From positions 1-56,934 of the forward strand of contig JAGAQI010000044.1 in assembly GCA_017622795.1 (NCBI GenBank): a stretch of DNA of 56,934 nt, in the 5' to 3' direction. Both the position numbers and the translations under genes were made by a program. Below the pieces are notes generated by a model. That model had not been told where the DNA came from and made no database searches. It saw nothing but the letters and a program-made list of their open reading frames with translations. Positions 43,934-51,435 of this stretch are shown here, piece after piece. Positions within the stretch are counted from its first letter, which is position 1. Each line of letters opens with the position of its first letter. Source of the DNA: Lachnospiraceae bacterium (GTDB lineage Bacteria; Bacillota; Clostridia; Lachnospirales; Lachnospiraceae).

Positions 43934-43989
43934 GATATAATCCTCCTAGTTCTTTACCATCGGGAACCCGGGGTTCCCAACCGTCTTTT

Positions 43990-44511
43990 TTATAATTCCA
44001 CTACTCCGATATAAGGGAGATTGCGGTACTTCTGTGCATAGTCCAGACCATAGCCTACCACAAATAAATCCGGAATTTCCTTGCCGACATAATCTACGTT
44101 TACATCCACTACACGGCGGTCCGGCTTGTCAAGCAGTGTACAAAGCTTTAAGCTCTTTGGCTCTCTTACCTTTAAGAAGGAGAGCAGATGGGAGAGGGTA
44201 CGTCCGGAATCAATAATATCCTCCACCACAAGAACGTTTTTGTCTTTAATCGGATCGTCCAAGTCCTTCATGATTTTAATTCTTCCGGAGCTCTCGGTGC
44301 CGTCACCGTAGCTGGATACCGACATAAAGTCAATGGTTACCGGAACGGTAATGTATTTTGCCAGCTCACAGGTGAAAAAAATGCTTCCTCTCAATATGCA
44401 TACCAGATGCAGTTTTTCTCCTTCATAATCCTTACTGATTTGTGCCGCCATCTCGCGGATTCTTGTTTCCAGTTCTTCCTGTGGAATTAAAACACTGATT
44501 TTATCTTCCAT
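43990..44511 (-). CDS. hpt: Hypoxanthine phosphoribosyltransferase
   Basis: 173 residues; salvages hypoxanthine and guanine to IMP and GMP. The PRPP loop VLVVEDIIDSGRTLSHLL and the N-terminal VCILRGSIFFTCELA are typical. The start overlaps tilS by 11 bases, the same order as tilS-hprT-ftsH in Bacillus subtilis. Confidence 0.97.
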   Translation of the reverse strand: MEDKISVLIPQEELETRIREMAAQISKDYEGEKLHLVCILRGSIFFTCELAKYITVPVTIDFMSVSSYGDGTESSGRIKIMKDLDDPIKDKNVLVVEDIIDSGRTLSHLLSFLKVREPKSLKLCTLLDKPDRRVVDVNVDYVGKEIPDLFVVGYGLDYAQKYRNLPYIGVVEL

Positions 44512-45916
44512 CTTCGTTTCCTCCGTCTATTGTTGCTACTAAAACCTGCTTTGTTTCTTTTGTGATACGGTAATCTTCGCTTCCGCGGATGCCGGGAATC
44601 CAGAGCACCCGGTTTCCTGCTGCCAGTACCGGATAAACCATCCGTTTTTCCGCCGGTACTTTTGCCTCCGCAAAAACGTCCGTCACCTGCTTCTTTCTGC
44701 CATCGGTATAAACCGCGATTTCATCACCCGGTTCCGGTGGTCTTACGGAAATAACTTTACTTATTTTATCATAATCAAACCATTTCGTATAGGTACTTTT
44801 TGGAATATTTTCCGATAGTTTTTCCCGTGATACCAAAGAAAGGGTAAGATTTTTTTCAATCGCCGGTAAAAATGTCCGGTACGGGAACTCTCTGATTTCT
44901 TCCGCACAAAAAGAATCTGCCGGAATGTTCCGGCCAATCCACAGAGCATCGAAATTTTTTCTTGCCACCACACCCTCCGGCAGGGTAAGATACCGTCCGG
45001 TCTGCTTTTCCAGCAATTCCGTGCAGGCTGTCACATATCCGGCGGTAATATCTTTTTTTCTTCCGTATACTCTACACAGTGCTTCATAGATGACCCGCTC
45101 TGTCAAAAGCCGTTCTGCGTTCCTCAGCGGCTCAATTTTGAGTGAAATACCGTTTTCCCCATCCATTGTAGCCGTTTGGTTAAAAAGTTCCTCTGTGAGC
45201 CGTTCCAGAAGTTTTTCCACTTCTCCCGCATACTCTGCGATGTCCGTCAGATGCTCTACTGCCCGGTCACAAATGTTCTTTGCTTCCGGAATCACCCGGT
45301 GGCGGATTTTATTCCTGGTATATTCTTCCTCCAAATTAGTGCTGTCTATACAATAATTTTGTTTTTTTTCCGCTAAAAATATTTCTATCTCTTCCCGGGT
45401 TACAGTAAGCAGCGGACGCACTACTGCTTCGTTTTTTGCCCCCATACCGGAAAGACCCTTTAGCCGGCTTCCCCGAAGTAATTGAAACAGCACCGTTTCT
45501 GCCTGGTCATCCTTATGATGGGCAACCGCAATTTTATGGCAGCCCCATTCTGCTTTTTTGTTAAAGAATATCTCATAACGCGCATTCCGGCCCGCTTCTT
45601 CCAAAGAAAGTCCCTGTTCTCCGGCAAGCTCTGCTACCGGCACGGAAACCACCTGCAGTTCCAATCCATGCATTTTGCACAGTTCTTCACAAAAGTCCTG
45701 ATCCCGCAGAGCCTCTTCTCCCCGGAGATTATGATTCACATGTACCGGAAAAAGAGTCAGTTCCCATTCCTTTGCCAGTTCCGTAAGTACCAGAAAAAGG
45801 CAGACGGAATCTGCTCCTCCGGAAAGACCGATCAATACCTTGTCTCCCACAGCCAACAGTTCTTTCTGCCTGCAAAAAGCCCTTACTTTGTTGTAAAATT
45901 CAAATGCTTTTTCCAT
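44501..45916 (-). CDS. tilS: tRNA(Ile)-lysidine synthetase
   Basis: 471 residues. The PP-loop SGGADSVCLFLVL near the N-terminus binds ATP, and VHVNHNLRGEEALRDQDFCEELC and HHKDDQAETVLFQLLRGSRLKGLSGM are family motifs. The C-terminal ~75 residues form the TilS_C tRNA-binding domain (VRPPEPGDEI...VYPVLAAGNRVLWIPGIRGSEDYRI). It modifies C34 of the AUA-reading tRNA-Ile and is usually essential. Confidence 0.96.
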   Translation of the reverse strand: MEKAFEFYNKVRAFCRQKELLAVGDKVLIGLSGGADSVCLFLVLTELAKEWELTLFPVHVNHNLRGEEALRDQDFCEELCKMHGLELQVVSVPVAELAGEQGLSLEEAGRNARYEIFFNKKAEWGCHKIAVAHHKDDQAETVLFQLLRGSRLKGLSGMGAKNEAVVRPLLTVTREEIEIFLAEKKQNYCIDSTNLEEEYTRNKIRHRVIPEAKNICDRAVEHLTDIAEYAGEVEKLLERLTEELFNQTATMDGENGISLKIEPLRNAERLLTERVIYEALCRVYGRKKDITAGYVTACTELLEKQTGRYLTLPEGVVARKNFDALWIGRNIPADSFCAEEIREFPYRTFLPAIEKNLTLSLVSREKLSENIPKSTYTKWFDYDKISKVISVRPPEPGDEIAVYTDGRKKQVTDVFAEAKVPAEKRMVYPVLAAGNRVLWIPGIRGSEDYRITKETKQVLVATIDGGNEDGR

Positions 45917-45966
45917 AGTATCTACATTTTAACAAGTCCGTTCCGAATTGACAAGACTCAAAACGT

Positions 45967-47166
45967 TCATTTCTCCTCAAAAATTCCGCATACCAGTACC
46001 GTCATATCATCCCGAGGTTCAAAATTTTGCAACAACAGGGACGCATTCAGAATCCGCCCTGCAATTACCTGGGGATTCTGCCCCGGATCTTCACCGATAA
46101 TCTGCTGTAAAAATTCTGCCCGCTCGCTTTCCGGTACTGCATCCAGGACGCCGTCACTCATCATAATAATATAATCCCCGTCGTACAGCTTTTTTACCAT
46201 AAAGTCATAATCCACCCGTTGCAGCATCCCGATGGGCAGCGTCTTTGCTTCTACACATTCCAGCCACCTTCCCCTGCGGATATAGGTCGCTGCCCCGCCG
46301 ATTTTAATAAATTCACAGGTTCCGCCGTATAAATTGATGCGACTGATATCCAGCGTGGCAAAGGTATTCTGTTCCGCCCGAAGCGCCAGGACAGAATTAA
46401 TCAGGCGGATTGCCGTTTCCTCCCTAAAACCTGCTGACAACATCCGCTCCAGCAAAAGCAGCACCGATTCACTTTCCTGCTCTGCCGCCTCGCCGCTTCC
46501 CATGCCATCGGATAAAATCATGGCCAGTTCTCCCTCATTTTCGTAAAAGAAAGAAAAGGAATCTCCGGATACCTTCTGTTCCTCCTTTACCATTCGGGCC
46601 ACACCGGTCAAAGAATAATAGGCCGGCTTTTCCCGGAATGTAAAATAGTGCTCTTCCTCTGAAAGATATCCCCGTTCCGGACAGGAGGCCTTTACCGGAA
46701 AGCCCAGCTGTTCCGAAATCAATCGCTCCGCCAGTCGCAAAGAGATGGCAGCCCTCACTCCGTCACATCTCAGCCACAGGGAAAGCTCCCTTCCTTTACC
46801 GTTTTTGCATGCGGTTTCCACCTCTCTTGCCCTGATATGATATCTTCTCAAATAGTATATCAGCTCCCTTATCTCCGTTTCGGAAAGATATTGTTCCCGC
46901 TTTAGCGAAGCTTCCATTTCCTGAAAATACCTGGCCGTTTCCTCTAACTGGTATACCAATGCTTCCTTTCCTTCCAGCATCTGATTATATGCCGACCGCT
47001 TTACTCTGGTAATTCTGGGGCAGGAATCGCAGGAAAACCCTTCCTCTAAACTTCCCCCGCAATCACATTCCTGTTCCATCTTCCCGGATACATAAGTAGA
47101 AAACACCCTGGCCAGTTCCTGATAAGACCTTGCCGCCCTGGCTGTCCATTCTCTCTGTCCTTCCAT
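45967..47166 (-). CDS. spoIIE: SpoIIE-family protein phosphatase lacking membrane domain
   Basis: 399 residues. The C-terminal half is a PP2C phosphatase: AMILSDGMGSGEAAEQES, IIMMSDGVLDAVP and RDDMTVLVCGI carry the metal-binding Asp residues. The N-terminal ~190 residues include a cysteine-rich CDCGGSLEEGFSCDSCPR segment and a helical region like part of SpoIIE region II. Classical SpoIIE is about 800 residues with ten membrane helices; no helix is visible here. Position between divIC and tilS matches spoIIE, which dephosphorylates SpoIIAA to free sigma-F in the forespore. The promoter also fits spoIIE. Confidence 0.85.
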   Translation of the reverse strand: MEGQREWTARAARSYQELARVFSTYVSGKMEQECDCGGSLEEGFSCDSCPRITRVKRSAYNQMLEGKEALVYQLEETARYFQEMEASLKREQYLSETEIRELIYYLRRYHIRAREVETACKNGKGRELSLWLRCDGVRAAISLRLAERLISEQLGFPVKASCPERGYLSEEEHYFTFREKPAYYSLTGVARMVKEEQKVSGDSFSFFYENEGELAMILSDGMGSGEAAEQESESVLLLLERMLSAGFREETAIRLINSVLALRAEQNTFATLDISRINLYGGTCEFIKIGGAATYIRRGRWLECVEAKTLPIGMLQRVDYDFMVKKLYDGDYIIMMSDGVLDAVPESERAEFLQQIIGEDPGQNPQVIAGRILNASLLLQNFEPRDDMTVLVCGIFEEK

Positions 47167-47228
47167 AACTTCCTCCTGTAAAAAAGCTTAACCGGCATCA
47201 CACCGGTATTCTATAGCGTCTGTGCGGT

Positions 47229-47262
47229 ATTATACGGCAGGCAATTTACAATTTTTGTCAAA
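47229..47262 (-). promoter_or_regulatory. Spo0A-type spoIIE promoter with 21-bp spacing
   Basis: On the minus strand TTGACA (47256-47261) and TATAAT (47229-47234) are 21 bases apart. On the plus strand TTGTCAAA (47255-47262) differs from the 0A box TTGTCGAA at one base and overlaps the -35. The B. subtilis spoIIE promoter has the same unusual wide spacing and Spo0A-dependent activation. Confidence 0.65.
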
Positions 47263-47291
47263 ACAAAAGGAAGAGTCCATAAAACTCTTCC
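47261..47291 (-). terminator. Rho-independent terminator of divIC
   Basis: On the minus strand GGAAGAGT (complement of 47284-47291) pairs with ACTCTTCC (complement of 47269-47276), followed by TTTTGTTTTG. The T run overlaps the -35 and 0A-like box of the spoIIE promoter. Confidence 0.85.
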
Positions 47292-47310
47292 TCATAATCT
47301 GACCAATTTT

Positions 47311-47625
47311 TTATTCTTCTTCCTCCGGACGGAGAATGGTTTCATCCGGATATACCAATCCCAAAACCTTTCTTGCAATTTCCTCTATGTAACGGACAGT
47401 CTGCATATACGCCCGCTGGTCTTCCAGCTCCTCCGAACGCTCCTGCTCGGTTTGCAGAGCCGCTTCCAGTTCGCTCTTTCTTTTTTCCAATGCCCGCTTT
47501 TCCGCCTGCAGCTCAATACCGCTGTAGGTGATAACACCAAACAGCACCAATACTGCCACGGCAATAATTTTAAGACCATTCTTTTTGTTTCCGTTTTTTC
47601 TTGTGTTCCGGGCACTTCTTCCCAT
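47311..47625 (-). CDS. divIC: Septum formation initiator DivIC/FtsB
   Basis: 104 residues: a basic cytoplasmic tail, one helix (IIAVAVLVLFGVITYSGI), then a coiled coil (ELQAEKRALEKRKSELEAALQTEQERSEELEDQ) and the end YIEEIARKVLGLVYPDETIL, the FtsB/DivIC signature. It joins FtsL/DivIB in the divisome. Its start lies 56 bases inside the end of yabQ, an unusually long overlap; it depends on an AGGTG-like site inside yabQ. Confidence 0.9.
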   Translation of the reverse strand: MGRSARNTRKNGNKKNGLKIIAVAVLVLFGVITYSGIELQAEKRALEKRKSELEAALQTEQERSEELEDQRAYMQTVRYIEEIARKVLGLVYPDETILRPEEEE

Positions 47626-47992
47626 CTGCCGACACCTGTCCTTTACTGAGCTTTTTCTTTATTTTAACCGTTTTCCGAAGCTTTTGCAATATCCACTTTC
47701 TGACACGCTCCACCGCTGCTCCCACCGTTCTGAGATAAGCAAAGCATCCCAGTCCCGCTCCAAGAAAAGCATACCAGCGGAGAATCCCGTTATTGCACTC
47801 ATATACCGTCAAAAAGAACCCAACACCCGCAGCACCCAGGAATAAAATGTCCTCTGCATCTGTAAACGATGTACCATGCCGGATGAATGCCCGCAGAAAC
47901 AAAAGCAAATGATAACAAAACGAAACCAATACTCCATAACATATCATGGCGCAAAAATACCGGAGTTCTGCTGCCATTTCAGGACGGAGCAT
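47570..47992 (-). CDS. yabQ: Spore cortex biosynthesis protein YabQ
   Basis: 140 residues with three or four membrane helices (CAMICYGVLVSFCYHLLLFL; DILFLGAAGVGFFLTVYECNNGILRWYAFLGAGLGCFAYL) and a basic tail. Pattern and position after yabP identify YabQ, a mother-cell membrane protein needed for cortex formation in Bacillus. The start codon directly follows the yabP stop (TAAATG), and its 3' end overlaps divIC. Confidence 0.9.
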   Translation of the reverse strand: MLRPEMAAELRYFCAMICYGVLVSFCYHLLLFLRAFIRHGTSFTDAEDILFLGAAGVGFFLTVYECNNGILRWYAFLGAGLGCFAYLRTVGAAVERVRKWILQKLRKTVKIKKKLSKGQVSADGKKCPEHKKKRKQKEWS

Positions 47993-48283
47993 TTAGCGGA
48001 ACAGGCGTTTTAAGAGAGAATCTCCTTCGCCTGCCTTTCCCGGCTTGTCGGTATAGATAAAGCTGTCCACCCGTCCTTCCAGGTCAACTTCCCCCTTTTC
48101 CACGGTGAGTCGCTTTACAAACAACTCATCACCACGAATCAGCAGTGCCCCCATGGTTGTGTTCAGCACCACCTCTTTGGCATCAAAGGAAACAACCTCC
48201 TTTACTCCGGTAAGCTCCACTGTTTTTCTTCCCTGCAGTAATAATTTGTGCGGACCTGATTCTGCCGGTATTTTGTTATCCAT
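47993..48283 (-). CDS. yabP: Sporulation protein YabP
   Basis: About 96 residues: HKLLLQGRKTVELTGVKEVVSFDAKEVVLNTTMGALLIRGDELFVKRLTVEKGEVDLEGRVDSFIY is the YabP/YqfC pattern. YabP is produced in the mother cell and is needed, with YabQ, for spore cortex or coat formation. ATG at 48283 (MDNKIP) with AGGGGG upstream is chosen over an in-frame ATG ten codons earlier. Confidence 0.93.
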   Translation of the reverse strand: MDNKIPAESGPHKLLLQGRKTVELTGVKEVVSFDAKEVVLNTTMGALLIRGDELFVKRLTVEKGEVDLEGRVDSFIYTDKPGKAGEGDSLLKRLFR

Positions 48284-48349
48284 CGCATCCCCCTGCATTT
48301 CCCAATGTTCCATCCGTACAGTGTATGCGGCAGAATCAAGATTTATGCC

Positions 48350-48589
48350 TTACAGATATTTAAACAGATCCTTTGCCTCGTCCTTTTTTGTGGTATCCTG
48401 AATATCCAGCACCTCAACCTTTACAGACTTGGTGCCAAAACCGATTTCTATTACATCTCCCACCTTTACCTCTGTGGAAGCCTTTGCTACCTTGTCGTTA
48501 ATTAACACTCTTCCTGCATCGCAGGCTTCATTTGCCACGGTTCTTCTTTTTATCAGTCGTGACACCTTTAAATACTTATCGAGTCTCAT
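48350..48589 (-). CDS. rqcP: S4-domain RNA-binding protein RqcP (YabO)
   Basis: 79 residues forming one S4 domain (MRLDKYLKVSRLIKRRTVANEACDAGRVLINDKVAKASTEVKVGDVIEI). The B. subtilis YabO/RqcP protein assists RqcH in adding Ala tails to stalled nascent chains on 50S subunits. Position between hup and yabP is as in other Clostridia. Confidence 0.93.
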   Translation of the reverse strand: MRLDKYLKVSRLIKRRTVANEACDAGRVLINDKVAKASTEVKVGDVIEIGFGTKSVKVEVLDIQDTTKKDEAKDLFKYL

Positions 48590-48611
48590 GATATTTCCTC
48601 CGTTTACAAAA

Positions 48612-48642
48612 TGAAAGGCTGTCAGAAATTACTGACAGCCTT
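48612..48642 (-). terminator. Rho-independent terminator of hup
   Basis: AAGGCTGTCAG (48615-48625) pairs with CTGACAGCCTT (48632-48642); on the minus strand TTCATTTTG follows. Confidence 0.85.
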
Positions 48643-48667
48643 AATTTCATTCATTCGTTTTTTAGAC

Positions 48668-48943
48668 TTATGCGTTAACAACGTCCTTTAAAGCCTTACC
48701 AGCCTTGAACTTAGGGTTCTTGGAAGCTGCGATAGTGATCTTCTTCTTAGTCTGTGGGTTGATGCCTTCTCTAGCAGGTCTTTCGGAAACTTCGAATGTA
48801 CCGAAACCAACTAACTGAACCTTTTCACCTTTCTTTAATTCGTCTGTTACAACGTCGATGAATGCCTTTAAAGCCTTTTCTGCATCCTTCTTGGATAATT
48901 CTGCGTTTGCTGCCATAGCTGCAACTAATTCTGTCTTATTCAT
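48668..48943 (-). CDS. hup: HU-family DNA-binding protein
   Basis: 91 residues: [49 protein letters not shown] and a final [13 protein letters not shown] are textbook HU. It bends and compacts DNA. ATG at 48943 has AGAGGAGG upstream; a longer reading from 48982 lacks one. It follows mazG by 35 bases and has its own terminator. Confidence 0.97.
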   Translation of the reverse strand: MNKTELVAAMAANAELSKKDAEKALKAFIDVVTDELKKGEKVQLVGFGTFEVSERPAREGINPQTKKKITIAASKNPKFKAGKALKDVVNA

Positions 48944-48978
48944 TTTATAATCCTCCTCTAAAAGTATTATTAAAAGTG

Positions 48979-49791
48979 TCAATTATGTTTTATGGGACAC
49001 TTCACTCTCTGCCAGAGAGCATCTAATTCCTCTGCTGACAGCTGGCTTAATTTCTCTCCCTTTTCACGGGCAAGTAACTCTATGCCTACACATCTATTTA
49101 TAAACTTATTAGTAGCATTTGTCAAGGAATTTTCTGCATTCAGGCCTAAAAAACGGGATAAATTTATCATGGAAAACATCAAATCACCAAATTCCTCTTC
49201 GATACGCTCCGTATCCGCTTTTTCTGACTCTTTTTTCTCTGCAATTACTTCCTCCAGTTCTGTCAGTTCTTCTTTCACTTTGGAAAGCACCTGCTCCAGA
49301 GATTCATACTCAAATCCGCACTTTGCAGCCTTCTTCTGAACCTTTTCTGCGCGGATATTTGCCGGAAACGCCTTTGCCACACGATTTAAGGTATCCTCCA
49401 AGGTTTCTTCCTTCTTTTCCTGCTTTTTGATATCCTCCCAAAGCACCAAGGATTCTTTGGAATTTTCTGCTGCAGCATCACCAAATACATGAGGGTGACG
49501 CCGGATCATCTTTTCACAGATTTCATCCACGATATCCTCCATGGTAAAACGCCCCTCTTCTTTTGCAATTTGGGCATGTAACACCACCTGCAGCAAAACA
49601 TCTCCCAGCTCTTCCCGAAGATTCCTGTAATCGCCGGTGGCCTCATATTCCGTAATGCCGTCGATTACCTCATAGGCTTCCTCCAGCATACATTGTTTTA
49701 AGGAAGCATGGGTCTGCTCCCTGTCCCACGGACAGCCGTATTCGCTGCGAAGCTCCTCTATTACTTTTAAAAAATCTTCATACGTATGCAT
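48979..49791 (-). CDS. mazG: Nucleoside triphosphate pyrophosphohydrolase MazG
   Basis: About 270 residues with two MazG domains: [33 protein letters not shown] and [16 protein letters not shown] in the first, and [42 protein letters not shown] in the second, each with the ExxE...ExxD metal motif. It clears aberrant NTPs. It lacks the N-terminal methylase domain of Bacillus YabN. The second ATG (MHTYED) is chosen for its distance from AGAGGAA. Confidence 0.95.
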   Translation of the reverse strand: MHTYEDFLKVIEELRSEYGCPWDREQTHASLKQCMLEEAYEVIDGITEYEATGDYRNLREELGDVLLQVVLHAQIAKEEGRFTMEDIVDEICEKMIRRHPHVFGDAAAENSKESLVLWEDIKKQEKKEETLEDTLNRVAKAFPANIRAEKVQKKAAKCGFEYESLEQVLSKVKEELTELEEVIAEKKESEKADTERIEEEFGDLMFSMINLSRFLGLNAENSLTNATNKFINRCVGIELLAREKGEKLSQLSAEELDALWQRVKCPIKHN

Positions 49792-49844
49792 TTTCATTTC
49801 CTCTGTTCTCTTATTTTTCCGTTATAATGAATCCTCTTTCTTCC

Positions 49845-50390
49845 TTAGCTTTCCATTTGGCGTCCTAAAAAGGAAGCTGCTGTCTGGGCAATTTTTAATT
49901 CCGTTTCTCCCGGCTTCTGCTTTGCTTCCCTTGCAAGAATCAGTACCGCGCCAATGACATCACCTTCACAGATAATCGGTACAATTACCTGGCTGTTATA
50001 CTCTTCCTCGTCGTAGCTGATAGAAACAAAGCTTTTTTCCCCCTTCATTGCCACCAGAGTTTCCCTCTCTGTCATGAGATTTTCCAATTCCCTGCTGACA
50101 GACTTGGCAAGTAAATCCTTTTTGCCGCTGCCCGCTACCGCAATAAACTGGTCTCTGTCCGCAATGGCTACCACCTGACCGGTAGTTTGGGCCATGGCTT
50201 CCGCATACTGCTTAGCAAAAATGCTCAGCTCTCCGATTGGAGAATATTTCTTCAGGATAATTTCTCCTTCTCTGTCGGTAAATATTTCCAGTGGGTCGCC
50301 CTCACGGATGCGCAAGGTTCTTCTGATTTCCTTTGGCACAACCACTCTTCCTAAATCATCGATTCTACGTACAATTCCTGTTGCTTTCAT
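49845..50390 (-). CDS. spoVT: Stage V sporulation protein T
   Basis: About 181 residues. The N-terminal ~50 residues are an AbrB-type swapped-hairpin DNA-binding domain (MKATGIVRRIDDLGRVVVPKEIRRTLRIREGDPLEIF) and the rest a GAF domain. SpoVT tunes sigma-G genes in the forespore. ATG at 50390 with GGAGG is chosen; earlier GTG/ATG codons overlap the site. Part of this site lies in a hairpin arm. Confidence 0.95.
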   Translation of the reverse strand: MKATGIVRRIDDLGRVVVPKEIRRTLRIREGDPLEIFTDREGEIILKKYSPIGELSIFAKQYAEAMAQTTGQVVAIADRDQFIAVAGSGKKDLLAKSVSRELENLMTERETLVAMKGEKSFVSISYDEEEYNSQVIVPIICEGDVIGAVLILAREAKQKPGETELKIAQTAASFLGRQMES

Positions 50391-50400
50391 ATTATTTTCC

Positions 50401-50433
50401 TCCATAAACACTTTTTGTATGTTTGTTTATGGA
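50401..50433 (-). promoter_or_regulatory. Inverted repeat over the spoVT ribosome binding site
   Basis: TCCATAAACA (50401-50410) and TGTTTATGGA (50424-50433) pair perfectly over 10 bases with a 13-base loop. On the minus strand the 3' arm ends in GGA of the spoVT GGAGG site, so the hairpin could limit translation; it could also be a protein operator. About 20 bases upstream lies a weak forespore-type pair (GGTATA, then GATAATA 17 bases later). Confidence 0.55.
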
Positions 50434-50472
50434 GTTATTATCTGTAAAATCAGTCGTAATATACCAAAAATT

Positions 50473-51270
50473 TTATTCTTTTTTCCTTCTCACTTCCGTC
50501 GGTGAAACACCATAGGTTTTCTTAAAAATATAGGAAAAATAATTACCGTCGTTAAACCCGCAGGCATAGGCTACTTCACTGACCGCACGACCGGTTTCGT
50601 ATTTTAGCATATCTTCCGCTTTTTGCAGACGGAAGCCGGTCAGATATTCTTTGAAGCCAATGCCGGTTTCCTGCTTAAATACCCTGGACAAATGTTCCTG
50701 ACTAACCGAAAGCATTTCTGCTATGGAGGACAGCTTCACATCATTCATATAGTTATTCTGGATATACTCCTGCACCGTAGAAACAAAGTCATTGCCTTCC
50801 CGCTTGATTTCATGCTCATTTTTATGACGCAAAATTACAAACATCAGCTCCGCGGTAAAACATTTAAGCACTTCTGCGGATAAGGCATCTGCATGACCGT
50901 ATTCATGCTCTATTTTTGCAAACAGTTCCTCCAGCTGACTGATTACTTTGTGGTTACGGTATAAATAACCGATGGTGCCTAAACGTTCTAACACCGGCGC
51001 CGGAATATAAGCATCGGAACAGTTTACCAAAAGTCTGGAATGGGCAACTCCGCCATAGGTAGTACGATGACTGGTGTTTCCGGGAATCAGAATCACATCA
51101 CCGGGCTTTACCTTAAAGGTATAATCCTTAATATGATACGTACAGCTGCCTTCCTTCATATAATAGATTTCAAATTCCTTATGGACATGGCGGGTAGATT
51201 CATGACCCACCACATCCACAACTTTACTGTAATAATAATCCGGTATATATTTTTGAATGGTATCTTTCAT
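50473..51270 (-). CDS. AraC-family transcriptional regulator
   Basis: 265 residues: a cupin sensor (HVHKEFEIYYMKEGSCTYHIKDYTFKVKPGDVILIPGNTSHRT) and a C-terminal AraC domain (LSSIAEMLSVSQEHLSRVFKQETGIGFKEYLTGFRLQKAEDML...ACGFNDGNYFSYIFKKTYGVSPTEVRR). It lies downstream of the sugar ABC gene cluster on the same strand and probably controls glycan uptake, which is inference. Own promoter upstream. Confidence 0.92.
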   Translation of the reverse strand: MKDTIQKYIPDYYYSKVVDVVGHESTRHVHKEFEIYYMKEGSCTYHIKDYTFKVKPGDVILIPGNTSHRTTYGGVAHSRLLVNCSDAYIPAPVLERLGTIGYLYRNHKVISQLEELFAKIEHEYGHADALSAEVLKCFTAELMFVILRHKNEHEIKREGNDFVSTVQEYIQNNYMNDVKLSSIAEMLSVSQEHLSRVFKQETGIGFKEYLTGFRLQKAEDMLKYETGRAVSEVAYACGFNDGNYFSYIFKKTYGVSPTEVRRKKE

Positions 51271-51294
51271 ATCAAATTTCTCCTATTCTTTATT

Positions 51295-51323
51295 ATTCTA
51301 TCATTACAGAAAATAAAATACAA
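51295..51323 (-). promoter_or_regulatory. Promoter of the second AraC-family gene
   Basis: On the minus strand TTGTAT (51318-51323) and TAGAAT (51295-51300) are 17 bases apart. Confidence 0.6.
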
Positions 51324-51348
51324 GAACGTGAATAGCGTTACGAAACAA

Positions 51349-51420
51349 AAAAGGCACATAACTATATCGGAGGAGTACAGTGGTTTACCACGTACCCGGA
51401 GATATAGTTATGTGCCTTTT
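51349..51420 (-). terminator. Long nested terminator of the sugar ABC cluster
   Basis: The arms at 51349-51368 and 51401-51420 pair perfectly over 20 bases. The 32-base loop forms its own hairpin (GTGG-TAAA-CCAC core). T runs on the minus strand follow. It would end the ABC operon, and A runs on the other side could make it work in both directions. Confidence 0.85.
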
Positions 51421-51435
51421 ATATTTCGTTATTTT

